IMG/VR virus record: IMGVR_UViG_3300027971_000031
Span: 1 to 64,000 of that record
Strand: one strand, 5' to 3'
Length of the DNA stretch: 64,000 nt
Origin: a virus
This document shows positions 1-8,566 of this stretch, one piece after another. Below the pieces are notes generated by a model. The model ran no database searches. It saw nothing but the letters and a program-made list of their open reading frames with translations, and had not been told where the DNA came from. A program made the position numbers and the translations under genes. Position 1 is the first letter of the stretch. Every line of letters starts with the position of its first letter.

Positions 1-95
1 TCATCAAATGCCTTCCAAAATTTAATACATGCCGATTTTAACTCGTCAAAGTATTCTTGTTTTGGTTGTTTGTAGTAGTATTCAATTTTAATCAT
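1..95 (-). CDS. Partial hypothetical protein (N-terminal 31 aa)
   Basis: Only the first 31 residues are inside the window; the gene runs off the left edge. The start codon at 95-93 overlaps the stop of the phosphoesterase gene in an ATGA arrangement, so the two are translationally coupled. The fragment is rich in Lys, Tyr and Glu and shows no motif I recognise. It begins MIKIEYYYK, similar to the neighbour's MIKIDKDFK, which may reflect a shared start context rather than homology. Confidence 0.6.
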   Translation of the reverse strand, partial: MIKIEYYYKQPKQEYFDELKSACIKFWKAFD

Positions 96-754
96 CCTTG
101 GTCTTTATTAACAACTTCGTCAAGGTGGTGGTCGCTTTCCATTTCAGAAATACGTTCACGTTTAATTAACATTGGTACTACTTCACGAATGATGTTGTAT
201 GGACGAAACTCAGGGTGACCATCCATTCCAACATCCATACGTTGTCCTTTACCAAAACGTAAGTTTGTTGGTAAGTGACAGTGTCCGTGAAGGTGCATAA
301 CACCTTTGTTTAATCCATCCCAAGAACTGATTGGGTAGTGCATCAAACGAAATGTGTGGTCGGCGATTTTTAAGGTGTTGTAGTGAGTAACACTTTTGAA
401 ATAGCCCTGACATCCTTGTCTATTGTTCTCGATGTGGTGGTCGTGGTTTCCAAGAACCAAGTGAATGTTTTTACAAACAATTCGGTCCCAAAATTCTTTG
501 ATGGATTCAAAACCACCAAATGACCAGTCACCAAGACAAATTAAGATGTCGTCTTGCATCACATTCTCGTTGATGTTGTTCACAATTGTTGCATTCATTT
601 TTTCCAAAGTTGGAAAATCACGAGTTTGGTCAACTGCAACTGAACCATCTGGCAAACGCCAGTTTGTTGTACCACGACATATATTTTTGTGGTTGTAGTG
701 TGGGTCTGAAAAAATCCACACATTTCCCTTGAAATCTTTATCAATTTTAATCAT
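92..754 (-). CDS. Calcineurin-like metallophosphoesterase
   Basis: A 220-residue protein with the ordered metal-binding motifs of the calcineurin-like phosphoesterase fold: SDPHYNH (16-22), GDW (75-77), GNHDHH (102-107), a central His at 139 and HLHGHCH (154-160). All five blocks are present, so it should be an active metal-dependent phosphatase or nuclease; the substrate cannot be read from sequence. It follows the glycosylase-like gene with an 8 bp overlap and overlaps the next gene, so the three form an operon. Small phosphoesterases of this kind are common phage accessory enzymes. Confidence 0.9.
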   Translation of the reverse strand: MIKIDKDFKGNVWIFSDPHYNHKNICRGTTNWRLPDGSVAVDQTRDFPTLEKMNATIVNNINENVMQDDILICLGDWSFGGFESIKEFWDRIVCKNIHLVLGNHDHHIENNRQGCQGYFKSVTHYNTLKIADHTFRLMHYPISSWDGLNKGVMHLHGHCHLPTNLRFGKGQRMDVGMDGHPEFRPYNIIREVVPMLIKRERISEMESDHHLDEVVNKDQG

Positions 755-1244
755 AACACAAATCTAATACTTTTTCTTCAAACCAAAAAGGTTTTTTTCT
801 GTTTTTCCAAACTGCAAATGAAACTTTCGCTCCACGGTAGTAGTTTCTATAAGATTCCACCACAGAATCTACTTTATATTCGTCAGGCATCGCCTTCGGG
901 GGTTCGGTATAACCAATGTCTTGAATATTTGGTTTATTGGTTACACACCATTCGATTACATCCTGAGATTTATGTCTCTTTCCATAACGATAGGTATATT
1001 CATAACACAACTCCAAACCAAGTTCACATAACACCAAATAATTGGTCAATGACTCACGAGTCCAAATCGCACAAGGGTGATTCTTGTGTGATAACTTGTA
1101 CGGTACTTGGTCGGTTACATGGTCGGTTACATGATGAACCCCACATAGAAGTTGTGCGGTTTCCAATATCATTTTTACCACGTGTTTATCACAATGATAT
1201 TGGGCACATTTTTTAATGTCGTTGTCAAGGAAAAATATGTTCAT
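747..1244 (-). CDS. Pyrimidine-dimer glycosylase-like (endonuclease V-type) conserved protein
   Basis: 165 residues. The N-terminus MNIFFLDNDIKKCAQYHCDKH and the block KHVVKMILETAQLL match, from memory, a conserved family usually annotated as pyrimidine dimer DNA glycosylase; later blocks AMPDEY and YRNYYRGAK fit the same family. In T4, endonuclease V repairs UV damage, so DNA repair is the likely role, but the catalytic assignment for this branch is by annotation only. A TATATTTG box lies at about 1266-1273 on the minus strand, 22 nt before the ATG. It heads the operon that runs leftward to the window edge. Confidence 0.75.
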   Translation of the reverse strand: MNIFFLDNDIKKCAQYHCDKHVVKMILETAQLLCGVHHVTDHVTDQVPYKLSHKNHPCAIWTRESLTNYLVLCELGLELCYEYTYRYGKRHKSQDVIEWCVTNKPNIQDIGYTEPPKAMPDEYKVDSVVESYRNYYRGAKVSFAVWKNRKKPFWFEEKVLDLCYD

Positions 1245-1278
1245 AGTTGAATGTTTAATTATTCAACAAATATACAAA

Positions 1279-1536
1279 TTATTCTGTAACTAAAAAAACT
1301 GCATTTTGTTCTCCAGCGTGTAATCCCAAAATATTGTAGTCATAAAACTCCTCAGCTTCTGACTCTTCCATACCATCACGCTCCATTAGTATGCCAATTA
1401 TTTTGTCTTTGGAGTAAAGAACCCTACGTCCATTACCAAACTCTTCAACGACACCAATAATTGCATCATCCAAACCATCCAATAATATTGCTCCTTCCGC
1501 AATTTCGTTAATATCGTAATCTTCAATAGTACCCAT
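1279..1536 (-). CDS. Conserved phage hypothetical protein
   Basis: 85 residues from the chosen start MGTIEDYD. The core reads EGAILLDGLDDAIIGVVEEF and then a Tyr/Asp-rich C-terminus (EFYDYNILG), a pattern I associate with conserved phage proteins of unknown function. A longer frame opens at 1575, but a near-consensus TATGTTTT box ends 4 nt before the ATG at 1536, with a TTTG box 20 nt further upstream, the same geometry as seven other genes here; this decided the start. No membrane segment or catalytic motif is visible. Confidence 0.7.
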   Translation of the reverse strand: MGTIEDYDINEIAEGAILLDGLDDAIIGVVEEFGNGRRVLYSKDKIIGILMERDGMEESEAEEFYDYNILGLHAGEQNAVFLVTE

Positions 1537-1591
1537 GGTTAAAACATAAATGTTATTTTTTGGTATGTCAAACAAATTGACCTTTAAGTGG

Positions 1592-1599
1592 TATTTATA
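1592..1599 (+). promoter_or_regulatory. Late promoter box TATTTATA
   Basis: Ends 11 nt before the ATG of the acidic protein at 1611. Confidence 0.6.
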
Positions 1600-1610
1600 A
1601 ATAAAAAACT

Positions 1611-3026
1611 ATGAGAGGATATTTCGGATTAGGTCAATTATCTGCAGCTGAAAAGTCAGATATTTTAGACCAACATAAAAGTGTGTATAACGGATACCAA
1701 ACAATGCAACCACAGGTATCAAATACTCAACCATTGTATGTTTATGATGCTGCGGGTGATAAAGAAGGTTTTGTTGTGAATAACAAAGGTGAAGTTAAAA
1801 AATATACCAACATGGGTATTAATGAAACCAAAAAAAGAAAACCATACTTGGCTGATGAAGAAATGAAAAAAGGTGAGGTTGATGAATTCTTCTATTTTGA
1901 CGTAGAAGATGAAGAAACAAAAGAAAAAAAACAAAAAGAAAGACAACAAGATTTAGATGCAATTTTAAGTAGTTTAGGTCATGATGAAGACGATAAAGTT
2001 GAAACCAAAGAAGGCATGGGTGAAACTTGTGAATGTGGTGGAACCATGTATGAAGGAGTTTGTAACGAATGCGGTTCAGGATACATGGAAGAAGAAACAG
2101 GACATTTGGATGACATTTATAATCAAGAAGATTTAAACCCAACAGCAGGATTTGATTACATTCAAGGTTCATCAAATGATGTTGATACTTTTGAGGGAAT
2201 GCACAAGAAATTATATAAAGAATCTGACTCTGACGAGTTTGTTAATTATGATGACAACATGGAAGACGATGATGATTTCCAAGACTATGAATCTTCTTAT
2301 ACTGAAGATGGTATGGATGACCCTGACAATGAAGATGATGGATTTGAAGATATTAATGCATCCGAAGTTACTGATGGTGAATTAGATGAAATTAATATTG
2401 AAGATTTAATTAAAGGTAAAAAATACAAATATAACCACCCATTACATTCATCTGAATTTGAATATGGTAGCGAACACAAATATCCTGAAGGTGAGAACAT
2501 GTATGGTTTTAAAAGTGGTAAAACTGGATATGCAATACCAGGAAAACAAGTTAAAGACTATGTAAGTCATTTGGATGACGAAGAATTCGGTTCAATTGAA
2601 GAGCAAGGTGGAAACGTTGATGATATGGATGATGATGATGTCCAACCAGCATATAATTTTGATTCAAACGGACCTGGTGATGTTTACCCTGTAAACGAAT
2701 TTGAGGATGAGGATATAAAAGAGTATGAACAAATGGAATCAGCCTTTGCTGAAGATGACTTAGAGGAAGGTGATATCTATGGTGATGCGGAATTTAACGA
2801 AATAGATGTTTCAGGAGTTCAGGGTATCTACGGAGCTATGGATAGAGCATATGACTTTGACAGTGGTGGACCAGGTAAAGCTGGACCATACCAAGAATTT
2901 TCTTATGAAAGTGAATTAGACGAAGAAGAAGAATTTGAAGAGGTTGATGAAGATTTAAAAGAGTCGTTCTTAATACAAAAAAACAAGATAACAGAAATGT
3001 TTAATCGTTTTAACAAATATAATTAA
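1611..3026 (+). CDS. Very acidic protein with a four-Cys knuckle (putative virion protein)
   Basis: 471 residues, extremely rich in Asp and Glu. The N-terminus (LSAAEKSDILDQH) resembles that of the protein at 10043 (ITEQEKKEILEQH), so the two probably share a short N-terminal module. A Cys-x-Cys-Gly and Cys-x-x-Cys-Gly pair near residues 138-154 could bind one zinc. Two repeats of the form YxFDSxGPG occur in the C-terminal half. It has a late promoter and is followed by a strong terminator. Acidic, late-expressed proteins of this phage group are often head components; that role is inferred. Confidence 0.7.
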   Translation: MRGYFGLGQLSAAEKSDILDQHKSVYNGYQTMQPQVSNTQPLYVYDAAGDKEGFVVNNKGEVKKYTNMGINETKKRKPYLADEEMKKGEVDEFFYFDVEDEETKEKKQKERQQDLDAILSSLGHDEDDKVETKEGMGETCECGGTMYEGVCNECGSGYMEEETGHLDDIYNQEDLNPTAGFDYIQGSSNDVDTFEGMHKKLYKESDSDEFVNYDDNMEDDDDFQDYESSYTEDGMDDPDNEDDGFEDINASEVTDGELDEINIEDLIKGKKYKYNHPLHSSEFEYGSEHKYPEGENMYGFKSGKTGYAIPGKQVKDYVSHLDDEEFGSIEEQGGNVDDMDDDDVQPAYNFDSNGPGDVYPVNEFEDEDIKEYEQMESAFAEDDLEEGDIYGDAEFNEIDVSGVQGIYGAMDRAYDFDSGGPGKAGPYQEFSYESELDEEEEFEEVDEDLKESFLIQKNKITEMFNRFNKYN

Positions 3027-3030
3027 AACA

Positions 3031-3060
3031 AAAACCCCTAATAAAAATAGGGGTTTTTTT
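3031..3060 (+). terminator. Rho-independent terminator
   Basis: AACCCCTA and TAGGGGTT arms around a 7 nt loop, followed by a run of T. Confidence 0.85.
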
Positions 3061-3089
3061 ATGCTCTGTTGATTTTTGCGTTTTTTCTA

Positions 3090-3097
3090 TATATTTG
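3090..3097 (+). promoter_or_regulatory. Host-type promoter -7 box TATATTTG
   Basis: A TTG lies 18 nt upstream at 3069-3071. It drives the gene starting at 3115. Confidence 0.6.
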
Positions 3098-3114
3098 TTA
3101 GTAAATTAAATGTT

Positions 3115-3420
3115 ATGGAAATTAAAGAAATTGTGTCGTACTTCCTGAATGCGGAGTCAAACATTTTAGAGGTGTCGTTTAGAACTATTGAGGACAGCGA
3201 GGATGTCCTAAGAATGGATAACATAGATTATTCAATTTCTGAAGAATATGGTTATGTTCTTGAGTTTGAAGATTTTGGATTTTACGATGATGAATTTGAG
3301 GATGAGGAGGATTACTATGAAGACCCAAAAATTGAGTTAGATGAAGAAGTTCTTATATCATTTTTAAATGAGTACTACGAAGTAAATCCAAAGTCGATAC
3401 CAAAACCAGAATACTACTAG
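3115..3420 (+). CDS. Small acidic hypothetical protein
   Basis: 101 residues from the ATG at 3115; an apparent extension back to 3076 overlaps the promoter and is rejected. It is strongly acidic, with FEDEEDYYED in the middle, and has no recognisable motif. The 3' end overlaps the converging lipoprotein gene by 4 bp. Confidence 0.65.
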   Translation: MEIKEIVSYFLNAESNILEVSFRTIEDSEDVLRMDNIDYSISEEYGYVLEFEDFGFYDDEFEDEEDYYEDPKIELDEEVLISFLNEYYEVNPKSIPKPEYY

Positions 3421-3950
3421 GGACCGACCCTTGTTAAATACAATCTGATTTGCCTATTATATGGACCGTAAGGAGTGCTTAGTAGTTTTAAATGTTCAAA
3501 ACCATCTTCTTCAATTTTAAACACCATGGTCTTTATACTATTATTGCCATGTTGTCCGTAATTTAATCTTAAATAACCATAACTATATGAGGTGTTGTTG
3601 GTTATTTCAAAATACGAATAGTTAGATTTCCTACTATCATATTTCCAATTAATTGGAGTGTTAGGTTTGTCTAACCAAATCATTTCAAATTCACCTAAAA
3701 ATGAACTTGATTCAAAATTAATATTAAAATCGTTTGTTTTGATAGTGTCAAACGGTTCATATAAATTACTATCGGTGAATACCTCACCATTTTCGTAAAA
3801 TGAAACGGTATCATTACCTTTATCTTCAACAACTGTGACCCAATCAACAACATACATACCACTTAAGGTCACATCGCTAATTTCAGTAACATATTTCTCA
3901 CAACCTGATAGGAGCACTAAAAACATTAAAATACCAACTATTCTTCTCAT
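3417..3950 (-). CDS. Predicted lipoprotein
   Basis: 177 residues from the ATG at 3950. The N-terminus MRRIVGILMFLVLLSGCEKY is a classic signal peptide with lipobox LSGC, so the protein should be lipidated at Cys and exported. The remainder is polar with alternating hydrophobic segments and looks beta-rich. The start was moved in from 3977 because a TATCTTTG box ends exactly 4 nt before this ATG. Surface lipoproteins in phages can act in superinfection exclusion; that function is a guess here. Confidence 0.8.
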   Translation of the reverse strand: MRRIVGILMFLVLLSGCEKYVTEISDVTLSGMYVVDWVTVVEDKGNDTVSFYENGEVFTDSNLYEPFDTIKTNDFNINFESSSFLGEFEMIWLDKPNTPINWKYDSRKSNYSYFEITNNTSYSYGYLRLNYGQHGNNSIKTMVFKIEEDGFEHLKLLSTPYGPYNRQIRLYLTRVGP

Positions 3951-3954
3951 ATGA

Positions 3955-3962
3955 CAAAGATA
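3955..3962 (-). promoter_or_regulatory. Leaderless host-type promoter box TATCTTTG
   Basis: Ends 4 nt before the lipoprotein ATG at 3950, so transcription should begin at or beside the start codon. Confidence 0.75.
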
Positions 3963-3986
3963 AATACTTTTTTCCAATTATAAAAA

Positions 3987-3994
3987 TATTTATT
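3987..3994 (+). promoter_or_regulatory. Late promoter box TATTTATT
   Basis: Ends 3 nt before the ATG at 3998. Confidence 0.55.
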
Positions 3995-3997
3995 GAT

Positions 3998-4258
3998 ATG
4001 AATTTAGATGTAGATTATTTAATTGACTTTTTCACTAAGAATTCCGAACCAAATAATGATAAGGAAATAGATGGTGAAATTGGAGAACAAGATGCTGCGG
4101 CTGCAGCACCCGCACCATCAACAGGTGGTGGTGGAGGTTCTGTCCCAAAATGGGCAGATTCTTACCAACTAACACGAGGTAAAGCCAATCCTTTAATGAA
4201 GTCAGGTGACAAATGGAATACTGGTCTGACCAGAGGTGCCGCAAATCAAATTTGGTAG
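3998..4258 (+). CDS. Small virion-type protein with RGxANxx repeats
   Basis: 86 residues in three parts: an acidic N-terminus, an Ala/Pro/Gly-rich linker (residues about 34-50), and a C-terminal tail with two related motifs, TRGKANPL and TRGAANQI, each preceded by a Trp-containing segment. Tails of this type occur in structural proteins of marine T4-like phages, which suggests a peptide that docks on a partner virion protein. The partner is unknown. Expression is late by promoter. Confidence 0.6.
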   Translation: MNLDVDYLIDFFTKNSEPNNDKEIDGEIGEQDAAAAAPAPSTGGGGGSVPKWADSYQLTRGKANPLMKSGDKWNTGLTRGAANQIW

Positions 4259-4259
4259 A

Positions 4260-4466
4260 TTATTCTACTATGATTAAATCCATTATATTAAAATCATCAC
4301 TCAAAAAATAATTAAAACAAGAATCCATTGGTATTAGGTCATCAACAGGAAACGCTGTTTTGTCTGACATATAATACAATTCTACACCAAACATAATTTC
4401 AAAATCAATTATTTTTTTGATTTCATTTGTTTTGGATACAAACACACAATCATTTACTTTAAACAT
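4260..4466 (-). CDS. Small hypothetical protein
   Basis: 68 residues from MFKVNDCVFVSKTN. The frame extends to 4517, but a TATCTTTG box on the minus strand lies inside that extension, 22 nt upstream of the ATG at 4466, so the shorter start is preferred. The content is a beta-type N-terminal half and an acidic C-terminus; no family recognised. Confidence 0.6.
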   Translation of the reverse strand: MFKVNDCVFVSKTNEIKKIIDFEIMFGVELYYMSDKTAFPVDDLIPMDSCFNYFLSDDFNIMDLIIVE

Positions 4467-4548
4467 TTTGTTTGGATTATTATTTTGACAAAGATAGTCG
4501 AAATAAAGTAATACCACAAATTAAATTGTTATTTGAAAAAAAAATAAG

Positions 4549-4556
4549 TATTTATA
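4549..4556 (+). promoter_or_regulatory. Late promoter box TATTTATA
   Basis: Lies 20 nt before the ATG at 4577. Confidence 0.6.
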
Positions 4557-4576
4557 TATAAAACGTTTTTAAAATA

Positions 4577-6355
4577 ATGGACTACAGTCATAATGATGGG
4601 TTAAATGCGGTTAATAGGGTTAAATTATTAATGAATTATTCTTTAGACAAAACTCTAAAGGAAAATATTGATAAAATGGAAGTATTGAACGAACAATCTA
4701 ATTCAAAACAAGGCCAACCACCTAGACCCGAAACATCAAAAGGAAATTGGGCGAAAGATAAGATAACTTATCAATCTAAAAATCCTGGTATGGTTTGGGA
4801 CCCCAATTCAGTAAATTACCCATCTGTTGAATATCAAACTCCACAAAAAAATCCTGGTTCTGATTATTTTTTAAATTTAAAAAATACCCAAGCAAACCAA
4901 TTGAGGCAAAAATTAATGACTAAGGGTAATTGGGTTAAAATAAATCCAAAAAATGTTGGGTTAAGAGGAACTCCATTTGGTTTTCACCCATTAGAATATC
5001 CTGGATATCTAAAAAAAGTTGCGGAAATAAATAAAAAATACCCTGATGATAAATCAATTTGGTATAATCCAACTACATGGTTTGACAATGACACTGATAA
5101 TATTAGAAATCAAGAACTTGAAAAATTAAAAAACCAATACTTTCATAAAGAATTTCCTTTTGGAGTAACTCAAGAAGATTATCAAGATTGGTTAAAAGCA
5201 AAAAAAACAATAAGTGATGAACAAGTAAAAGAGTTTAGTAAAATAAAAAAAGGTACTTCTGGATTGTATAAATCATCAGAAGAAATGCCAGGTTCTGATT
5301 ATTTTTTAGATTTACATAATCAAAATATGAAAAAATTGGAACTTTATCAAATGATGACATCACAAAAATCGTTTAAAAATCTTGGTGATTACATAGATGC
5401 CATATTTGAATATAACCCACTTGCATATAGTGAAATAAATAAAGGATGGTTAGACAAATTTTGGGATAATTATGGTTGGGCGGTAGAATTAGTTATGTGG
5501 TTAGTAGTTGATATTTTCAGTGAGGGATTGGCAACACAAGTAAGTGCTGCAAGGCAAGGAGAATTATTGGCAAAACTTATAAGAATTGCTGGTCGTTCAG
5601 GATTTCCTGTTGGTTTGGGTATTGCAAAAACAATTAAAGCAGGACATCTTACTGAAGATGCTGTGATAGATTTTGTATTTGCCATTTTACCTTGGGCTCA
5701 CAATTATTTTGGAATTGCCAAAACTCCATCTGTTGAAGTGGTTGAGTCAATTGTTACAAAAAGAAAAGGTTTAAATTTAAGAAATCTTTCAGACGTAAAA
5801 AAATATATAAAAAGTTTAACTGAGGAAGAAAAATATTTTTTCAAAAAAATTGCAAAACTTGATAAATCTCAATTAGATAGAGGATTAAAAAGTTCTATGA
5901 AAGAATTGGATAGTTTGGTATCAAAAAAAGGTTTGAAACAAGTAAAAAAAATAAATAGACAATCGTTAGTTACTACAGGGACAAAAATTAAACCTAGTAA
6001 ACTAAAATCAGTTGGTAACTTTTTAGGTAAAGTTGTTTATATTGATTTACCCGCAATTGAAATATCTAAGTTGATTGCTCAAAAGTTTGGATTTTTAGAT
6101 AAAGAAGATAAGATAAAAGCATTGGAAGAAGAATTTAAAAATAAACAAGGTAAAGATTTATTGTTTTTGTTGGCTAATGCAATTGAAGTGATTAAAGATT
6201 ATCCTGGATTATCAACAAATGAGACAATAAAAAAAATAAGAGATACTCACACGTTTTCAAATGAAAACGATGCAATAAATGTACTATCACAAAATATAAG
6301 TGAGCTCTTAGTTGATGAAAATGGAAACTCTATTTACCAAAACAAAAAAAAATAA
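4577..6355 (+). CDS. Large late protein with cleavable N-terminus (putative packaged protein)
   Basis: 592 residues, no family recognised. The first 39 residues are a charged helical segment ending EVLNE-Q (39/40), a plausible prohead-protease site. A long Tyr/Pro/Asn-rich region follows, with a repeated SDYFL motif (near 95 and 235). Around residues 293-375 is a hydrophobic region with several Gly and Ala (for example GWAVELVMWLVVDI) that could span or insert into a membrane. The C-terminal third is Lys-rich and helical. It is first in a run of six late genes. Confidence 0.75.
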   Translation: MDYSHNDGLNAVNRVKLLMNYSLDKTLKENIDKMEVLNEQSNSKQGQPPRPETSKGNWAKDKITYQSKNPGMVWDPNSVNYPSVEYQTPQKNPGSDYFLNLKNTQANQLRQKLMTKGNWVKINPKNVGLRGTPFGFHPLEYPGYLKKVAEINKKYPDDKSIWYNPTTWFDNDTDNIRNQELEKLKNQYFHKEFPFGVTQEDYQDWLKAKKTISDEQVKEFSKIKKGTSGLYKSSEEMPGSDYFLDLHNQNMKKLELYQMMTSQKSFKNLGDYIDAIFEYNPLAYSEINKGWLDKFWDNYGWAVELVMWLVVDIFSEGLATQVSAARQGELLAKLIRIAGRSGFPVGLGIAKTIKAGHLTEDAVIDFVFAILPWAHNYFGIAKTPSVEVVESIVTKRKGLNLRNLSDVKKYIKSLTEEEKYFFKKIAKLDKSQLDRGLKSSMKELDSLVSKKGLKQVKKINRQSLVTTGTKIKPSKLKSVGNFLGKVVYIDLPAIEISKLIAQKFGFLDKEDKIKALEEEFKNKQGKDLLFLLANAIEVIKDYPGLSTNETIKKIRDTHTFSNENDAINVLSQNISELLVDENGNSIYQNKKK

Positions 6356-6363
6356 TATAAAAA

Positions 6364-6371
6364 TATTTATA
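6364..6371 (+). promoter_or_regulatory. Late promoter box TATTTATA
   Basis: Ends 4 nt before the ATG at 6376. Confidence 0.6.
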
Positions 6372-6375
6372 TATT

Positions 6376-8535
6376 ATGAAACAAAAGTTATTAGAAGAGA
6401 TATATAGAATACATGAAATAATTGGACTACCCCCAACTAAAAATATTGAGTCTTTGATTTTAGAAGCGGCAAATCCAATACCTAAAATTTTTAGAGGGTT
6501 TGAAAAACTTTTGGATAGTGAAGCAATATTAACAGCTGAAAGAATTTTACCCGCAAGTACTGAAAGAAATTTTGAAAAAAGAATTGCAACTTTTGTTGCC
6601 GATAGAATCTCTACGGATGTAGGAAAACAAGAAATTAGGAATTTAATAAAAAAAATGGCTGAAAGTTCTCCAACTTTTGCGAAAAAATTTGTTGAAAAGA
6701 ATAAAACTGAACTTGATAAACTTATAAATGATAAAGGTCTTGACGTAGGAAAAAGAGCTATTAAAATGTCATTTGGTGATAATATTTTAAATCAATATGA
6801 ACAATCCTTAAGTCGAGGTAGAATACCGCCAGAAATAACTCCGACATTACCCGCAGAATTAAAAAACGTCAAGGGTGTAAAAGAATTTCAAGATTGGATG
6901 AATACAAACCACCCAAATTGGGTGCGAGGTAATAATTTAAGTCCAAACGGAAAATCATATGGCAATTACGGACCCTCAACTACAAAGGCTTGGGAGGAAC
7001 ACTCACTTGAATATAAACGTTATTTGATTGGGAAAAAAATTGAAAATTTTGGACTTAACACAGGTGACGATATTCAAAAATTCCAACTTTGGATGGAAGA
7101 AACAGGAAGATGGGATGAAGCAATGGTTGATAAAAATTATCAAAAAGGTCTTACTGAAGATACAAAATATGCTTGGGCTGAATTCAAAGAACCGTATAGA
7201 CAAAGTTTGGGTTATAAATATAATTTACAATTAGCGTCAGAAAAAATTTTAGCAAAACAAATAAAACCAATAAAAAATGGATGGTGGGATAGTAAATTAT
7301 CATTTCTTTACCCTGCAACTAGAATCACAGTATTTAATTCAATTAGGAAAAGTTTATGGTTTTATATTAAGTCAATTGAAGGTAGGTTTTTAGACAAACA
7401 AACTCAAATTGATAACTTAATGTCCAAATTTATTACGGCAACTGACAAACAATCAAAAAATTATATAGCATCAGAAAATTTGTTTAGAGATATCAGTATA
7501 CAAATGGCCTCACTTAGAACTTCTGCAGAACAAGAATATAGTTTATTTTTAGAAGATGTTAGAAAATCTTTGATAGATGCGGGTATAGAGTATAAAACAG
7601 TTGACACGGTCATAAATAATTTAAAAACATATTCGGCATATGATAAATTGTTTAATCCATTAAAATCTAGAGGTGAAAACTACACGTGGATAAATGAAAT
7701 GTGGGAAGACAGTGTTTTTGTAACATTTATAAATGAACTAAGAACTTTTAATAAACAATTTTTTATAAAGTTGTTGAAGTGGATGGAAAGAACTTTAATG
7801 TTTTTAACTACAGGTCATATCAGAACATTATCTGAAATAACTGAATTTTGTGTAAAAAATGGGGTTGCTCCGGGTATAAAAAAATATATTGGTGTATTAT
7901 ATTTTATGAAATTTATGGTACTTCCATCGGTTTGGGGAACATTTAAAGCGGGTAAAAACTTTTTTAATAACGTTTATGATAAAGATGACGGATTTTGGGC
8001 TGAAGATACAAAGGCGCTTCTTGCTAGAGCTTATGGAGAAGCTTTTGAACCGTGGACAAAACTACTTGGTGGAGATGTAACGCAACTTGTACCTTGGAAT
8101 TGGTTATGGGATGATTTACTTAATAAAAGTGATGAAGCTGCAAGACAAGAGATTGAAAGCGCATTTGAAAGAAAATTAAATCAAATAAGAGAACAATATA
8201 ATTTAACTCAAAAACAAGTTGATGAACTTAAAACTGTTTTTATACTTAATGGTACAATTACCGTTGAAGATATTAGAAAAATTGTAAATCCAGATACTCC
8301 ATCTACTACAGACACTACAGTTGATGATGCTGCAAAATTAGAATTATTCTACCAGTTTCTTAAATCAAAAGATAATAGTCTTGGTTCTAATGATAAACCA
8401 TTTATGAAAAAAGACCCAAATACTACTAACACTTTTACATTTGAAGCTTGTGCTGATGAAGATTGTACTCAAACAAAACTTGAAACATACACTTATAACC
8501 CAACGACAAAAACATTTGTAGAAAAAATTAATTAA
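6376..8535 (+). CDS. Large late protein with cleavable N-terminus
   Basis: 719 residues, no family recognised. The N-terminus MKQKLLEEIYRIHEIIGL continues to SLILE-A (30/31), close to the capsid protein's cleavage site. Two related Trp-containing blocks occur near residues 175 (FQDWMNTNHPNWV) and 235 (FQLWMEETGRW), which may be short repeats. A hydrophobic stretch around 505-535 (YFMKFMVLPSVWGTF) could be membrane active. The C-terminus carries two Cys near EACADEDC. Position and promoter suggest a virion or packaged protein. Confidence 0.75.
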   Translation: MKQKLLEEIYRIHEIIGLPPTKNIESLILEAANPIPKIFRGFEKLLDSEAILTAERILPASTERNFEKRIATFVADRISTDVGKQEIRNLIKKMAESSPTFAKKFVEKNKTELDKLINDKGLDVGKRAIKMSFGDNILNQYEQSLSRGRIPPEITPTLPAELKNVKGVKEFQDWMNTNHPNWVRGNNLSPNGKSYGNYGPSTTKAWEEHSLEYKRYLIGKKIENFGLNTGDDIQKFQLWMEETGRWDEAMVDKNYQKGLTEDTKYAWAEFKEPYRQSLGYKYNLQLASEKILAKQIKPIKNGWWDSKLSFLYPATRITVFNSIRKSLWFYIKSIEGRFLDKQTQIDNLMSKFITATDKQSKNYIASENLFRDISIQMASLRTSAEQEYSLFLEDVRKSLIDAGIEYKTVDTVINNLKTYSAYDKLFNPLKSRGENYTWINEMWEDSVFVTFINELRTFNKQFFIKLLKWMERTLMFLTTGHIRTLSEITEFCVKNGVAPGIKKYIGVLYFMKFMVLPSVWGTFKAGKNFFNNVYDKDDGFWAEDTKALLARAYGEAFEPWTKLLGGDVTQLVPWNWLWDDLLNKSDEAARQEIESAFERKLNQIREQYNLTQKQVDELKTVFILNGTITVEDIRKIVNPDTPSTTDTTVDDAAKLELFYQFLKSKDNSLGSNDKPFMKKDPNTTNTFTFEACADEDCTQTKLETYTYNPTTKTFVEKIN

Positions 8536-8546
8536 ATTTTATAATA

Positions 8547-8554
8547 TATTTATA
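8547..8554 (+). promoter_or_regulatory. Late promoter box TATTTATA
   Basis: Lies 12 nt before the ATG at 8567. Confidence 0.6.
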
Positions 8555-8566
8555 TAATATAACAAT